Assembly: GCA_964635845.1 (NCBI GenBank)
Contig: CAZWNO010000007.1
Span: forward strand, 9,470 to 73,469
Length of the DNA: 64,000 nt
From: SZUA-365 sp964635845
GTDB taxonomy: Bacteria > Bacteroidota > Ignavibacteria > SZUA-365
Direction of reading: 5' to 3'
Shown here in pieces: positions 9,871 through 18,873 of the stretch. The position numbers and the translations under genes were made by a program. The notes under the pieces were generated by a model. It had not been told where the DNA came from, searched no databases, and saw nothing but the letters and a program-made list of their open reading frames with translations. Within the stretch, counting starts at the first letter, position 1. Each line of letters begins with the position of its first letter.

Positions 9871-12800
9871 ATGAAGCATCGATTTTCCGCACCCGTTCTG
9901 ACATCACTCCTCTTCGGTCTCTTCTCCCTGCCGCTCCTTGCGCAGCCGGATAATTACTCCGCGCCCGAGAAGGACTGGCATACGATCACCACAAAGCATT
10001 TCTTCGTGCATTATCACGAGGGGACGGAACGCACGGCGCGGGTTGTGGCGAAGATCGCCGAGGACATCTACGGTCCGGTGACCTCGCTCTACGATCACGA
10101 ACCCGATTCGCGCGTCAGCTTCATCATCAAGGACATCTCGGACTATTCGAACGGCGCAGCCTATTTCTTCAACAACAAGATCGAAATCTGGGCTTCGCCG
10201 CTGGACTTCGAGCTGCGCGGCACGCACAACTGGCTGCGCAACGTCATCGCGCACGAGTTCACGCATATCATCCAGATCCAGTCGGCGATGAAATTCGGGC
10301 GCAGCATCCCTGCATTCACCTTCCAGTGGTTCGGGTACGAGAAGGAGCGGCGGAAGGACGTGCTGTACGGATTTCCAAATCTTCTTGTCTCCTATCCCTT
10401 CCCGGGCGTCATCGTGCCGCCCTGGTTCGCGGAAGGCACCGCGCAGTTCCAGCGCGGGCTGCTGGGCTACGAGCACTGGGACGCGCATCGCGACATGATC
10501 CTCCGCAGCTACGTGCTCTCCGATTCGATGCTCAGCTGGGGGGAGATGAGCGCGTTCGGCAAGACCAGTCTCGGCAACGAGAGCGTCTACAACGCGGGCT
10601 ACAACCTCACGCGCTACATCGCGCAGAAGTACGGCGAGGACAAGCTCGCCGCCATCACGCGCGAGATGAGCAAGCCTTTCATCTTCACGGTGGATGCGGC
10701 GATCGATAACGTGCTCGGCATGAGCGGCAAGGAACTCTATGACCAGTGGGCGGCGCACCTCCGCGAGGAGTACGCGATGCGCATCGCTCCCGTGCTCGCG
10801 CGCCGCGTCGAAGGCGACATCATCGCCGACGTCGGCTTCGGAAACGTTCATCCCGAGTATTCGCCCGACGGCACGACGCTCGCGTACGTTTCGAACAAGA
10901 CCTCGGATTATTTCGGACAGTCGTCCATCTACCTTCGGGATCTGGCGACAGGGGAAGAGACGCTGGTCGCGCCGGGCGTGCGGTCGACCATCGGCTGGTC
11001 GCCGGACGGACGCAAACTGGTATACGCGAAATACAACGATCCCTCGGTCTACGGCCATCTTTACTACGACCTCTACACCTACGATCTGGACAGCAAGGAA
11101 GAGCAGCCGCTCACCCGAGGCCTGCGTGCGCTCAATCCGGCTTGGTCTCCGGACGGCAAGTCCATCGCTTTCGTCTACACGAGCGACGGCACGATCAATC
11201 TCGGTCTCATCGATGCGGACGGCGGCAGCTTCCGAGCGCTGACAGCGTACTCGCAGGGCGAACAGGTCTTCACGCCGAAGTGGGCGCCGGATGGCAGCTG
11301 GATCGTGTTCGGTTATTCCGGGAGAACGAAGCGGCAGGTGGCCCGTGTGCGTCCCGACGGCACGGGATTCGAAGTCATGATCGCGCATCTGCTCCACGAC
11401 TGCCGCGATCCGCGCATCACGGATGACGGCAAGGCCGTGCTCTATGCGTCCGACCGGAGCGGCATCTTCAACATCTACCGGCATGAGTTCGAAGGGAACA
11501 ACGCGGACTCGCAGCTGACCAACGTTCTCGGCGGTGCGTTCATGCCTGACATCGATGCGAATGGCGACCTCGTCTACGCGGCGTATACAGCCGGCGGCTA
11601 CAAGATCGCCCGTCTCCGCGGCGCACAGCCGCTGCAGCTGCAGGGCGCCGATTATCTCCCTTCGAAGATGTATTCCTCTCCGATCGCGTCGGCGGGGGAG
11701 TGGGACTGGGACGCGCTCAACGCTTTCGACGACAAGCAGGCTCCGGAGTACAAGGCGTCGTTCTACGAACGCCTCTTCCAGAGCATGATGTATTTCCCGA
11801 CGCTGCGCATCGACGAGTTCAATCCGGACAACAGGGGTCTGGAATTGTTCAAGCCGGGACTCATGATGTACGGCACCGACATTCTCAACCGCCTCGAGTT
11901 TCTCCTGAGCGCGTCGATCAATCTCAAGGGGGAGCGTGACCTCTTCCTCAACGTGACCTACCGCGACAAGCTTCCGCTGTTCAGTTCTCTGGGCCTGTAT
12001 CCCGATCTCTCGCTCGAGGCCTACAACGTGACACGCGGGACCACGTCCGAGATTCCATTCCCGCTCGACACCATCGGCGTGGATGTGGATTTCAACCTGC
12101 TCGCATTCGCCGTCCGCCTGGGACACAACATCGCGAGCAACCGCATGCGGCTGGAGGTCGGCTACACGCACAATCGCTACACCTCGACGATCGGGCAGTT
12201 CCGCAATCCCGACAACGACGCGCCCGTGCCCGCGCGCGACAACCTGTACCTGGTCGGCAACGACCTGAGCGTGCTGTTCCGTTTCCGCGAGATGCTGCCG
12301 ACGCGCGACCGGGAGATCAATCCCGTCGGGCTCCGTTTCTCCGTGCTTTACGATTACGAGTTCAACAACTACAATCCCGACGGCGATTACGAGATCGACG
12401 GTTCCTCGTACAGCACCAAAACCGAAGCGGTNNNNNNNNNNCATGCTCGTGCCCCTCTACAGGGATTTCAACTTCCATCGCTTCGACGTCAACCTGCTTG
12501 CCGCCGCACCGCTGCCCTGGGGCGGGCACACGCTGTCGCTGCGGCTGCGCGGCGCGACGATCCTGGGCGAGGAAGTCGACGACTTCTTCAACTTCTACGC
12601 GGGCGGCATCACCGGCATGCAGGGCTACACGTATTATGCGCTCGGGGGCAACGAGCTGGCGAGCGCGCAGTTCACCTACCGCTTCCCGATCCTCGCGAGC
12701 ATGGATCTGCGGCTGGGTCACCTGTTCTTCGACAAGCTCTACGGCGGCGTCTTTTTCGACATCGGCGATGCGGTCATGGCGCCGGAGCAGTTCAAGACCG

Positions 12801-13003
12801 GCGGTTTCAAGAGGGACATCGGCTTCGAGCTGCGGCTGGAGACCTTCTCATTCTCGATGTATCCGACGCGCGTGTTCTTCAGCGGCGCATACGGGCTCGA
12901 CGAATTCACGCGCACATTCCAGTTCACCGATGTGACCTACGGAAAGGAGTGGCGCTGGTATTTCGGCATGCTGTTCGGCTTCGATCTGAACGACGGCTTC
13001 TAG
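9871..13003 (+). CDS. Gluzincin-type peptidase, TolB-like propeller and outer-membrane barrel fusion (interrupted by an assembly gap)
   Basis: A signal peptide (MKHRFSAP to LLAQ) is followed by a metallopeptidase region with HEFTH (His128, Glu129, His132) and a likely third ligand Glu188 in WFAEGTAQF. Residues about 310-600 hold WD40-like/PD40 propeller blades (HPEYSPDGTTLAYVS, GWSPDGRKLVYAK, AWSPDGKSIAFVY). The rest looks like outer-membrane barrel strands ending in GMLFGFDLNDGF, as in Omp85/surface-antigen-type C termini. Ten Ns at 12432-12441 split the gene. The frame differs on the two sides (frame 1 before, frame 2 after), which fits an arbitrary-length gap rather than a real frameshift. 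Family members occur in FCB bacteria; substrate unknown. Confidence 0.75.
12432..12441. other. Assembly gap (10 N) inside the peptidase-propeller-barrel gene
   Basis: A run of ten Ns marks a scaffold join of unknown true length. Coding resumes in another frame immediately after it. Confidence 0.95.
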
Positions 13004-13014
13004 ACGTGCGCATC

Positions 13015-13043
13015 TTGTTTTTCGGTGGCTGAAATTCTATACT
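13015..13043 (+). promoter_or_regulatory. Probable sigma-70-type promoter of the CHASE2-FecR unit
   Basis: TTGTTT, a 17-base spacer and TATACT lie between the stop of the barrel protein and the ATG at 13081. Confidence 0.5.
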
Positions 13044-13080
13044 GCGGCGGCGGAACTCCAACTAATTCCTTTCGATAACG

Positions 13081-15120
13081 ATGCGCAAGCGCCTGTTCCA
13101 GTACATATTCCGTCTGGAATACCTGATCGCTTCCCTGCTGGTCATGGGGATGGTGCAGATGTTCATCGTTCTCTCCGACAGCCTTCCCGAGGCCGACGAG
13201 ACCTCGTTTCTCAATCCCATTCTCGGCCGCATCGAATACCTCAACATCACCGACATAAGTCTCGACGCGATCTTCGCCGTCAAGGATGCGGAGTTTGCCG
13301 ACAGCCGGGTCAAGGTCGTCAACGTCGGGGAGATCGCGCCGACCCCCGACGGCATGATCGCCCTGCTGATACGCAAGCTCCATGCGCTCGGTGCGCGTGT
13401 GATCGGCATCGATATCATCTTCGACGAGCAGCATTTCGAGCGCTTTCCCGCCGAGAGGCAGGAAGAGATCGACGCGCTGATCAGCGCCCTGCACGATGTG
13501 CCCGGCGTGGTCGTAGCGAACGGCTTCGACGCGGCGAGCGGAAAACCGGCCTTCACGCTGGACCCGCGCGTGCGCGCATCCCCTGCGCGGTACGGATTCG
13601 CGAACCTCATTCCGGATCCTGACGGCGTCGTGCGGCGCTTCCTCCCGCGGACGGAGGTTGAGGGGAATCAGTGGCTGAGTCTGCCTGTCGAGATGCTGTC
13701 CGTGGCGGAACATGCCGCGATCGCCCCGCTGCTGCAACTGCCGGCGGAGCCGCAGATCATCTACTACACGGGTACGTTCTTTCAATTCGAATGCGCGCCG
13801 ATCGAGGACGTGGTCTTCGGCAGCATGTATGACGGGGACTATTTCAAGGATGCGATCGTTCTTGTCGGTTTCGTGAATGAAGGGGGATTGTTCTATCTCG
13901 GCGATACGCACAAGACGCCGATGGGGAAGAAGATCGGGATCGAGGGTCCCGACATGCCGGGCGTCATCATTCACGCGAACGTGATCAATATGCTGCTGAA
14001 GGGGACATTCATTTCGCCGATCCCTGTCTGGGGTGACTGGCTTCTCGTGTTCCTGCTGACCTATCTCAGCATCGCGGTGTATCGCGTGCTCCGGACGAAG
14101 CCGGCGAGCAATCTCCAGGTCGGCCTGCTGATTACGAGCATGCTGATCACGCAGGGTATCGTCATTTTCTTTCTGCCCCTGATCGCATTCTTCTATTTCG
14201 ACATCAAGATCAGTTACAACCTGATGGCGACGGCCGCATTGCTGTACATCCCGGTAAGCGCCCTCACCACGCGCGCGCGATTCATGCTGCTGCAGCGCCG
14301 CATAGGCAAGGGATTCGCGGACAGCCGCAATCCGCTGCCTGATGTCCTTTCGCACGCGTTCGAGGATGAGGCGCCATACCCCGCGCATGTCCGCCTCGTG
14401 CACAGCTGCGCCGTGCACGTGCAGTTCGCCTGGGCGCTGCACGCAGCGGAAGCGAGGGAGAGCGGCCAGGGACTGACCGCGGTCGATCTCCTTCCCGGCA
14501 TCGCGGCATGGAGGCTTCGCATCCCCGAGATCGCCGCGATCTGCGATCCGGCAAACGCCCGCGAGGCGGAGATGCGGTATTTCATCCGTTTCCTGGCCGG
14601 GAAAAAGGATGAACAGCTCCGTGACAGCCTCATGCGTGAAACATTTTTTTCCACCGAGCTGAGCGGCTTCAACGAGTTCGTCTCCTTCGAGGAATGGGAA
14701 TTGATGCTGCCGTACGCGCAGCGGCTCTGGCGAACGGTTCTGCGTTCCAATCTCGAAATACCCCTCGCGGCCAGACAGGAGGACGGCGCGGTGGTCGGGC
14801 TGCCACGCTGCGATGCCGGCGCGGTCGAGTCCGCGACATCGCACCTGGTGGAACTTGCACCCGGGGTTTTCCGTATACCCTCGTCTCCGTCTTCCGTGCT
14901 CACTCGATTGTCCCCGCTCTGCGAATGGACGGAGTGCAAGCTCCATCGGCAGCAGGAGTTGTTCGTTTTCGCCGGGCTCCTTCGCAAACAGAGAGGAATG
15001 CCGCGCGTCCCTGCGTACCTCGGACCGACGCCGAACTGCGAACCGGCGCTGCCTGAATGGAGCATCCGGGAATTACGTGAAATTGAAATGAATGCCAAGA
15101 CAATAGAAAGGAGTGCATGA
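13081..15120 (+). CDS. CHASE2-domain membrane sensor-like protein
   Basis: The product is 679 residues. One helix near the N terminus (about 14-32) is followed by an extracytoplasmic region of about 270 residues with CHASE2 features: VKVVNVGEI, ALGARVIGIDIIFDEQ, a DGVVRRF stretch, and IVLVGFVNEG before PGVIIHANVINMLL. Three further helices (about 315-400) return the chain to the cytoplasm. CHASE2 domains are extracellular sensory modules, normally fused to kinase, GGDEF or cyclase outputs. The 280-residue cytoplasmic tail here shows no such output motif that I recognise. The stop codon overlaps the ATG of the FecR-like gene by four bases, so the two are translationally coupled and probably work together. 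Confidence 0.75.
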   Translation: MRKRLFQYIFRLEYLIASLLVMGMVQMFIVLSDSLPEADETSFLNPILGRIEYLNITDISLDAIFAVKDAEFADSRVKVVNVGEIAPTPDGMIALLIRKLHALGARVIGIDIIFDEQHFERFPAERQEEIDALISALHDVPGVVVANGFDAASGKPAFTLDPRVRASPARYGFANLIPDPDGVVRRFLPRTEVEGNQWLSLPVEMLSVAEHAAIAPLLQLPAEPQIIYYTGTFFQFECAPIEDVVFGSMYDGDYFKDAIVLVGFVNEGGLFYLGDTHKTPMGKKIGIEGPDMPGVIIHANVINMLLKGTFISPIPVWGDWLLVFLLTYLSIAVYRVLRTKPASNLQVGLLITSMLITQGIVIFFLPLIAFFYFDIKISYNLMATAALLYIPVSALTTRARFMLLQRRIGKGFADSRNPLPDVLSHAFEDEAPYPAHVRLVHSCAVHVQFAWALHAAEARESGQGLTAVDLLPGIAAWRLRIPEIAAICDPANAREAEMRYFIRFLAGKKDEQLRDSLMRETFFSTELSGFNEFVSFEEWELMLPYAQRLWRTVLRSNLEIPLAARQEDGAVVGLPRCDAGAVESATSHLVELAPGVFRIPSSPSSVLTRLSPLCEWTECKLHRQQELFVFAGLLRKQRGMPRVPAYLGPTPNCEPALPEWSIRELREIEMNAKTIERSA

Positions 15121-16046
15121 TGCTACGCCCGCGACTGTTGATCATTCCGCTGCTCGTCATTTTTCTCGCAGGCGCGGTCTCCGCGCAGGACGGATTCATC
15201 GTGATGAGCCTCAAGGGCAAGGTCGAAGCCCGGACATCCGCCAGACGCGGATGGACAGCCGTGAAGGTCGGGGACGTGCTGGGCAGGAAACATACGATCC
15301 GGACATCGTTCGCAAGCTACGTCAAGCTGATGATGGGGCAGGGACGCCTGGTGAGCATCGATGAGAAAACGACCAAGCAGCTGTCCGATTTCAGCCGGAA
15401 CAGCAGGGGCGAGGCCGCCGGGAGCGCCTCCGGGAAGCTGCTGGCATACGCGGCGAAGCAGGTGACGAATTCCCGGACGAAGAGCGACGAGACGGTATTC
15501 GGCGCGGTACGCGGAAACACGGACGTGTTTTCCGCTGTCTTCCCGAAATACCAGGTCATGACGAAGGAACCGGTATTCGAATGGGTCGACGCCGACCAGG
15601 CGGGGAAATACGAATTCGTCCTGCTCGACGATTCGTTCGACGTCGTCACGCGTGCGACGCTGCAGGACAGCCGATTCCGCTACGAGGGAAGCGGCAAGAC
15701 CGCGCTCGAAAGCGACCGGCAGTACCACTGGCGCATCACGCGTATGTCCGACGGCATGGAGAGCGACATCCAGAGTTTCCGCATCCTGCCTGCCGACACG
15801 ATCGCCGTCGTGCAGGAAGAGCTTGCCCGGCTCAATGATGAGCTGATACAGATGAACGCCGACGAAGTCACGCTCCACCTGATCCGCGCGATTTACTTCG
15901 AGCGGAGAGGCCTCCTCGCCGATGCGTTCTTCGAATACAAGGAAACGGTGCGCCTGGCCCCGGAGATCGAGGAATACCGCGAGATGCTTCGCGGCCTCCT
16001 GTACCAGATGAAACTCTATGCCGAGGAAGAGTATCTTCTGAGATGA
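15117..16046 (+). CDS. FecR-like periplasmic/secreted protein
   Basis: The product is 309 residues with signal peptide LLVIFLAGAVSAQ. Residues about 25-110 resemble a FecR domain (GKVEARTSARRGWTAVKVGD, then a TIRTSFASYVKLMMG strand pair). The C-terminal 90 residues look helical and TPR-like (AIYFERRGLLADAFFEYKE). The start ATGATG has AAAGGAG at ideal distance and overlaps the CHASE2 stop. FecR-type domains act as periplasmic signal or scaffold modules; pairing with CHASE2 suggests an envelope-sensing unit. No sigma factor gene is adjacent, so classic FecI/FecR regulation is unlikely. Confidence 0.65.
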   Translation: MMLRPRLLIIPLLVIFLAGAVSAQDGFIVMSLKGKVEARTSARRGWTAVKVGDVLGRKHTIRTSFASYVKLMMGQGRLVSIDEKTTKQLSDFSRNSRGEAAGSASGKLLAYAAKQVTNSRTKSDETVFGAVRGNTDVFSAVFPKYQVMTKEPVFEWVDADQAGKYEFVLLDDSFDVVTRATLQDSRFRYEGSGKTALESDRQYHWRITRMSDGMESDIQSFRILPADTIAVVQEELARLNDELIQMNADEVTLHLIRAIYFERRGLLADAFFEYKETVRLAPEIEEYREMLRGLLYQMKLYAEEEYLLR

Positions 16047-16111
16047 CGGGAACTTACCCAGGCGGGAACAGCCGACGCTCATCCCGAAACCAGTTTTTCG
16101 CATGCTCCTTG

Positions 16112-16140
16112 TTGTCATTCGACGCGCGGTATCGTACATT
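16112..16140 (+). promoter_or_regulatory. Probable sigma-70-type promoter of the GlmU-like gene
   Basis: TTGTCA, a 17-base spacer and TACATT lie 26 bases before the ATG at 16167. The -10 hexamer is the same as in front of porV. Confidence 0.5.
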
Positions 16141-16166
16141 ATAGGGAAAGTCATCCTCAGTGAATC

Positions 16167-17447
16167 ATGGCAATCTGTCTTTTCGAAGATCTTTCGATAT
16201 CCGCACTTCTGCCCCTGACGCACCTTCATCCTGATTTCGATCTGCGATGCGGCATTTTCACGGGCCGCGAACGCGTGCAGCAGTATTTTGCGGGCGAGAG
16301 CCTGCTGTTGTGCACACGCAGCAGCCTGGCCGGAGCCATGGCGGAGCGATCCGGAATGCCCGTGAATACGGAAGCCGCCGCGGACCTGTACATCAGCGGT
16401 TCGGCTCTGCTGCGTCCTCCGTTGGTCCATGCCATCCGCGAGCATCGCGGGGAGGATATGCTGTTCGCCGCGGGCGACAGACTGCTCGCAGCCACCGTCG
16501 TTTCCGCCGCGCTGCAGGAAGAGATCCAGCGCTCGCTCGTTACCCGTTCCCGAACGCAGGTCCTTTCACCGGCCGCCACTCATGGTTTCGCGCCAGCGGA
16601 TTTTTCCGCCCCTGTTTTTCAGGTCGATGCGGAGGTCCTGCGCTATCCATGGGATCTGATCGGAGCCAATGCCATGATGCTCGATGCGGATGCGGAGTTC
16701 TTCATGCTCGGGGAAATCGACGCTCTCGCCCAGGTCTCCGCCTCGGCGGAGCTCGTACGGATGGGCGGCATCTTCATCGGTCCGGATGCCCGCATCGGCG
16801 CGGGTGCCGTGCTGGACGCGAGCGAGGGACCGGTCGTCATCGATACCGGCGCCGTCGTCATGCCGCAGGCCGTCGTCCTGGGACCGGCGTACGTCGGTCC
16901 GCATGCGCGCATCAAGGTCGCCGCGAAGATTTACGGCAACACGTGCATCGGGCCGTGGTGCAAGGTCGGCGGCGAGGTCGAGGACAGCGTGTTCCACTCG
17001 TATGCCAACAAGCAGCATGACGGCTTCGTCGGTCACTCGTATCTCGCACCATGGACGAACCTGGGAGCGGATACGAATACCAGTGATCTGAAGAACAATT
17101 ACTCGACGATCCGCGTCACGCTCGAAGGACATGAGTACGACAGCGGCCGCACTTTTCTCGGCACCATCATGGCCGACCATTCGAAATGCGGCATCAACAC
17201 CATGTTCAATACCGGCACCGTCGTGGGTGTGGGCTGCAACGTGTTCGGCGGGGATTTCCCGCCGAAATTCCTCCCCAGCTTCTCGTGGGGCGGCGCAGCA
17301 GGGCTGCAGGAATATGATTTCGAACGTTTCAGCGCCACGGCTGCAATCGTGATGCGGCGCCGCGGCAAGGTGCTGACAGAAAATGAAACCCAGCTGCTTC
17401 GCAACGTCTTCGCCTGGACTTCCGAGCAGCGACGGTTCGTATCGTAA
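16167..17447 (+). CDS. GlmU-family sugar nucleotidyltransferase/acetyltransferase (Bacteroidota-type variant)
   Basis: The product is 426 residues. The N-terminal part starts with ICLFEDLSISALLPLTHLHP and has few standard nucleotidyltransferase motifs, as in the alternative bacterial GlmU family of Bacteroidota. From about residue 200 to 390 it is a left-handed beta-helix of hexapeptide repeats (GPDARIGAGAVLDAS, GPAYVGPHARIKVAAKIYGN). It then has the conserved stretch NLGADTNTSDLKNNYS and a KCGINTMFNTGTVVG loop. Such proteins are assigned to UDP-GlcNAc supply for peptidoglycan and LPS. A promoter-like pair lies just upstream. rsmB begins only 22 bases after the stop and may be co-transcribed. 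Confidence 0.75.
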   Translation: MAICLFEDLSISALLPLTHLHPDFDLRCGIFTGRERVQQYFAGESLLLCTRSSLAGAMAERSGMPVNTEAAADLYISGSALLRPPLVHAIREHRGEDMLFAAGDRLLAATVVSAALQEEIQRSLVTRSRTQVLSPAATHGFAPADFSAPVFQVDAEVLRYPWDLIGANAMMLDADAEFFMLGEIDALAQVSASAELVRMGGIFIGPDARIGAGAVLDASEGPVVIDTGAVVMPQAVVLGPAYVGPHARIKVAAKIYGNTCIGPWCKVGGEVEDSVFHSYANKQHDGFVGHSYLAPWTNLGADTNTSDLKNNYSTIRVTLEGHEYDSGRTFLGTIMADHSKCGINTMFNTGTVVGVGCNVFGGDFPPKFLPSFSWGGAAGLQEYDFERFSATAAIVMRRRGKVLTENETQLLRNVFAWTSEQRRFVS

Positions 17448-17469
17448 AATCCAGAACAACATACACGCC

Positions 17470-18831
17470 ATGAACAACGACACCCACTCCCTGCCACCTC
17501 TGTATGTCGGTGTGCGAGGCATCGCCGTGAAGATCCTCACGCGTGTCGAGCGCACGGACGCCTATCTCGACAAGCTGCTCGACATCGAGTTGGAGACGGG
17601 CGATCTGAATCCCCCCGACAAGAGGCTGCTCAACGAACTCGTGCACGGGGTGCTCCGCAACCAGTCCAAGCTCGATTGGGTGCTCACCGGCTTCTATCAC
17701 GGCCAGTATTCGAAAGTGGCTCCGAACGTCCGCAACGCGCTGCGCGTCGCGCTGTATCAGATCCTTTTTCTTACCCGTATCCCGCACCACGCCGCCGTCA
17801 ACGAAGCGGTGGAATTCGTCAAGAAGTATCGCGGCCAGCGGCTCGCCGACACGATGAACGGACTCCTGCGCAACATCGCGCGCAATGTTGAGAATATCCG
17901 CTATCCGCTGGCGACGAACGATGAGCTCCAGTACCTCTCGGTGGTGCATTCGCATCCGACCTGGATCGTCAAGCGATGGCACGCGCGGTACGGGTTCGAG
18001 GAAACCGAGTCGCTGTGCAAGGCCAACAACATGCGTCCGTTCCTCACGCTGCGTCCCAATCCGCTGCGCATCGATTACAAGACCTTCGTCGATGAACTCG
18101 TGGAGGTCGGCATCGATTACCGCCGCTGCTTCTACATGCGCGACTACGTGACCGTGCGCAACCTCCCGAATATCCGGCATAGCCGGCTGTTCACCGAGGG
18201 ACACTTCACGATCCAGGATGAAAGCGCGGGGCTCGTCGGCGACCTGCTGGCTCCGAAGCCCGACGAAACCGTGATCGATCTGTGTTCCGCGCCGGGGGGG
18301 AAGGCACTGCACGCCGCCGAGCACATGCAGAATCAAGGACGCATCGTCGCTGTGGACAAGTACGACGTCCGGCTCAACCTGATCAGTCAGGCGGCCGAGC
18401 GCAACGGCGTGAGCATTATCGAGACGCAGGAAGGGGATGCGACGGAAATCGTGCTGGAACCGGCGGACAAGATTCTCGTCGACGCGCCCTGTTCAGGACT
18501 CGGAACGCTCAGCAAGAAACCCGATATCAAATGGAAGCGCGAGCCGGAGGACATACAGAAACTGTCCGTCACGCAGCGCGCCATACTGGAGAACGCCGCC
18601 CGCCTCGTGCGCCCCGGCGGCGTGATCGTGTACAGCACCTGCACGATCGAGCCGGAAGAGAATCAGAATATCGTGAAGGCCTTTCTCGAAGCGCATCCCG
18701 AATTCACGCTCGAGCACGCGGGACATTTTCTTCCCCCGCGTGTCGTGGACGAAGAGGGCTTCCTCGCGAGCTTCCCCCAGAAACACCGCATGGACGGCGC
18801 CTTCGGCGCGCGGCTGCTGCGCAATGGCTGA
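17470..18831 (+). CDS. rsmB: 16S rRNA cytosine-C5 methyltransferase RsmB (Fmu/Sun family)
   Basis: The product is about 453 residues. The N-terminal NusB-like helical domain (about 10-150: AYLDKLL, LVHGVLRNQSKLDWVL, ALYQILFLTRIPHHAAVNEAVE) is followed by a Rossmann methyltransferase domain. SAM-binding motif I is VIDLCSAPGGKALH. The two catalytic cysteines are in DAPCSGLG (nucleophile partner) and YSTCTIEPEEN. It methylates C967 of 16S rRNA in E. coli numbering. I use ATG 17470; an upstream in-frame ATG at 17383 lies inside the GlmU-like gene. A heptamer array begins at the base after the stop codon. Confidence 0.9.
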   Translation: MNNDTHSLPPLYVGVRGIAVKILTRVERTDAYLDKLLDIELETGDLNPPDKRLLNELVHGVLRNQSKLDWVLTGFYHGQYSKVAPNVRNALRVALYQILFLTRIPHHAAVNEAVEFVKKYRGQRLADTMNGLLRNIARNVENIRYPLATNDELQYLSVVHSHPTWIVKRWHARYGFEETESLCKANNMRPFLTLRPNPLRIDYKTFVDELVEVGIDYRRCFYMRDYVTVRNLPNIRHSRLFTEGHFTIQDESAGLVGDLLAPKPDETVIDLCSAPGGKALHAAEHMQNQGRIVAVDKYDVRLNLISQAAERNGVSIIETQEGDATEIVLEPADKILVDAPCSGLGTLSKKPDIKWKREPEDIQKLSVTQRAILENAARLVRPGGVIVYSTCTIEPEENQNIVKAFLEAHPEFTLEHAGHFLPPRVVDEEGFLASFPQKHRMDGAFGARLLRNG

Positions 18832-18873
18832 TAGCCAATAGCCAACGGCCAATAGCCAATAGCCAATAGCCTA
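18832..18873. repeat. Six 7-bp TAGCCAA repeats filling the gap between rsmB and ftsH
   Basis: Six head-to-tail heptamers (TAGCCAA, with one CGGCCAA and a final TAGCCTA) start right after the rsmB stop. They end within the ftsH stop codon, which is read from the opposite strand at 18871-18873. Confidence 0.9.

Noticed and set aside
9904..12444. 846-codon minus-strand frame opposite the peptidase-propeller gene
   Set aside because: Antisense shadow rich in Arg, Val and Glu, typical of reversed GC-rich coding DNA.
12432..13003. Frameshifted or split outer-membrane gene
   Set aside because: The frame change coincides with ten Ns of arbitrary length, so the gap explains it.
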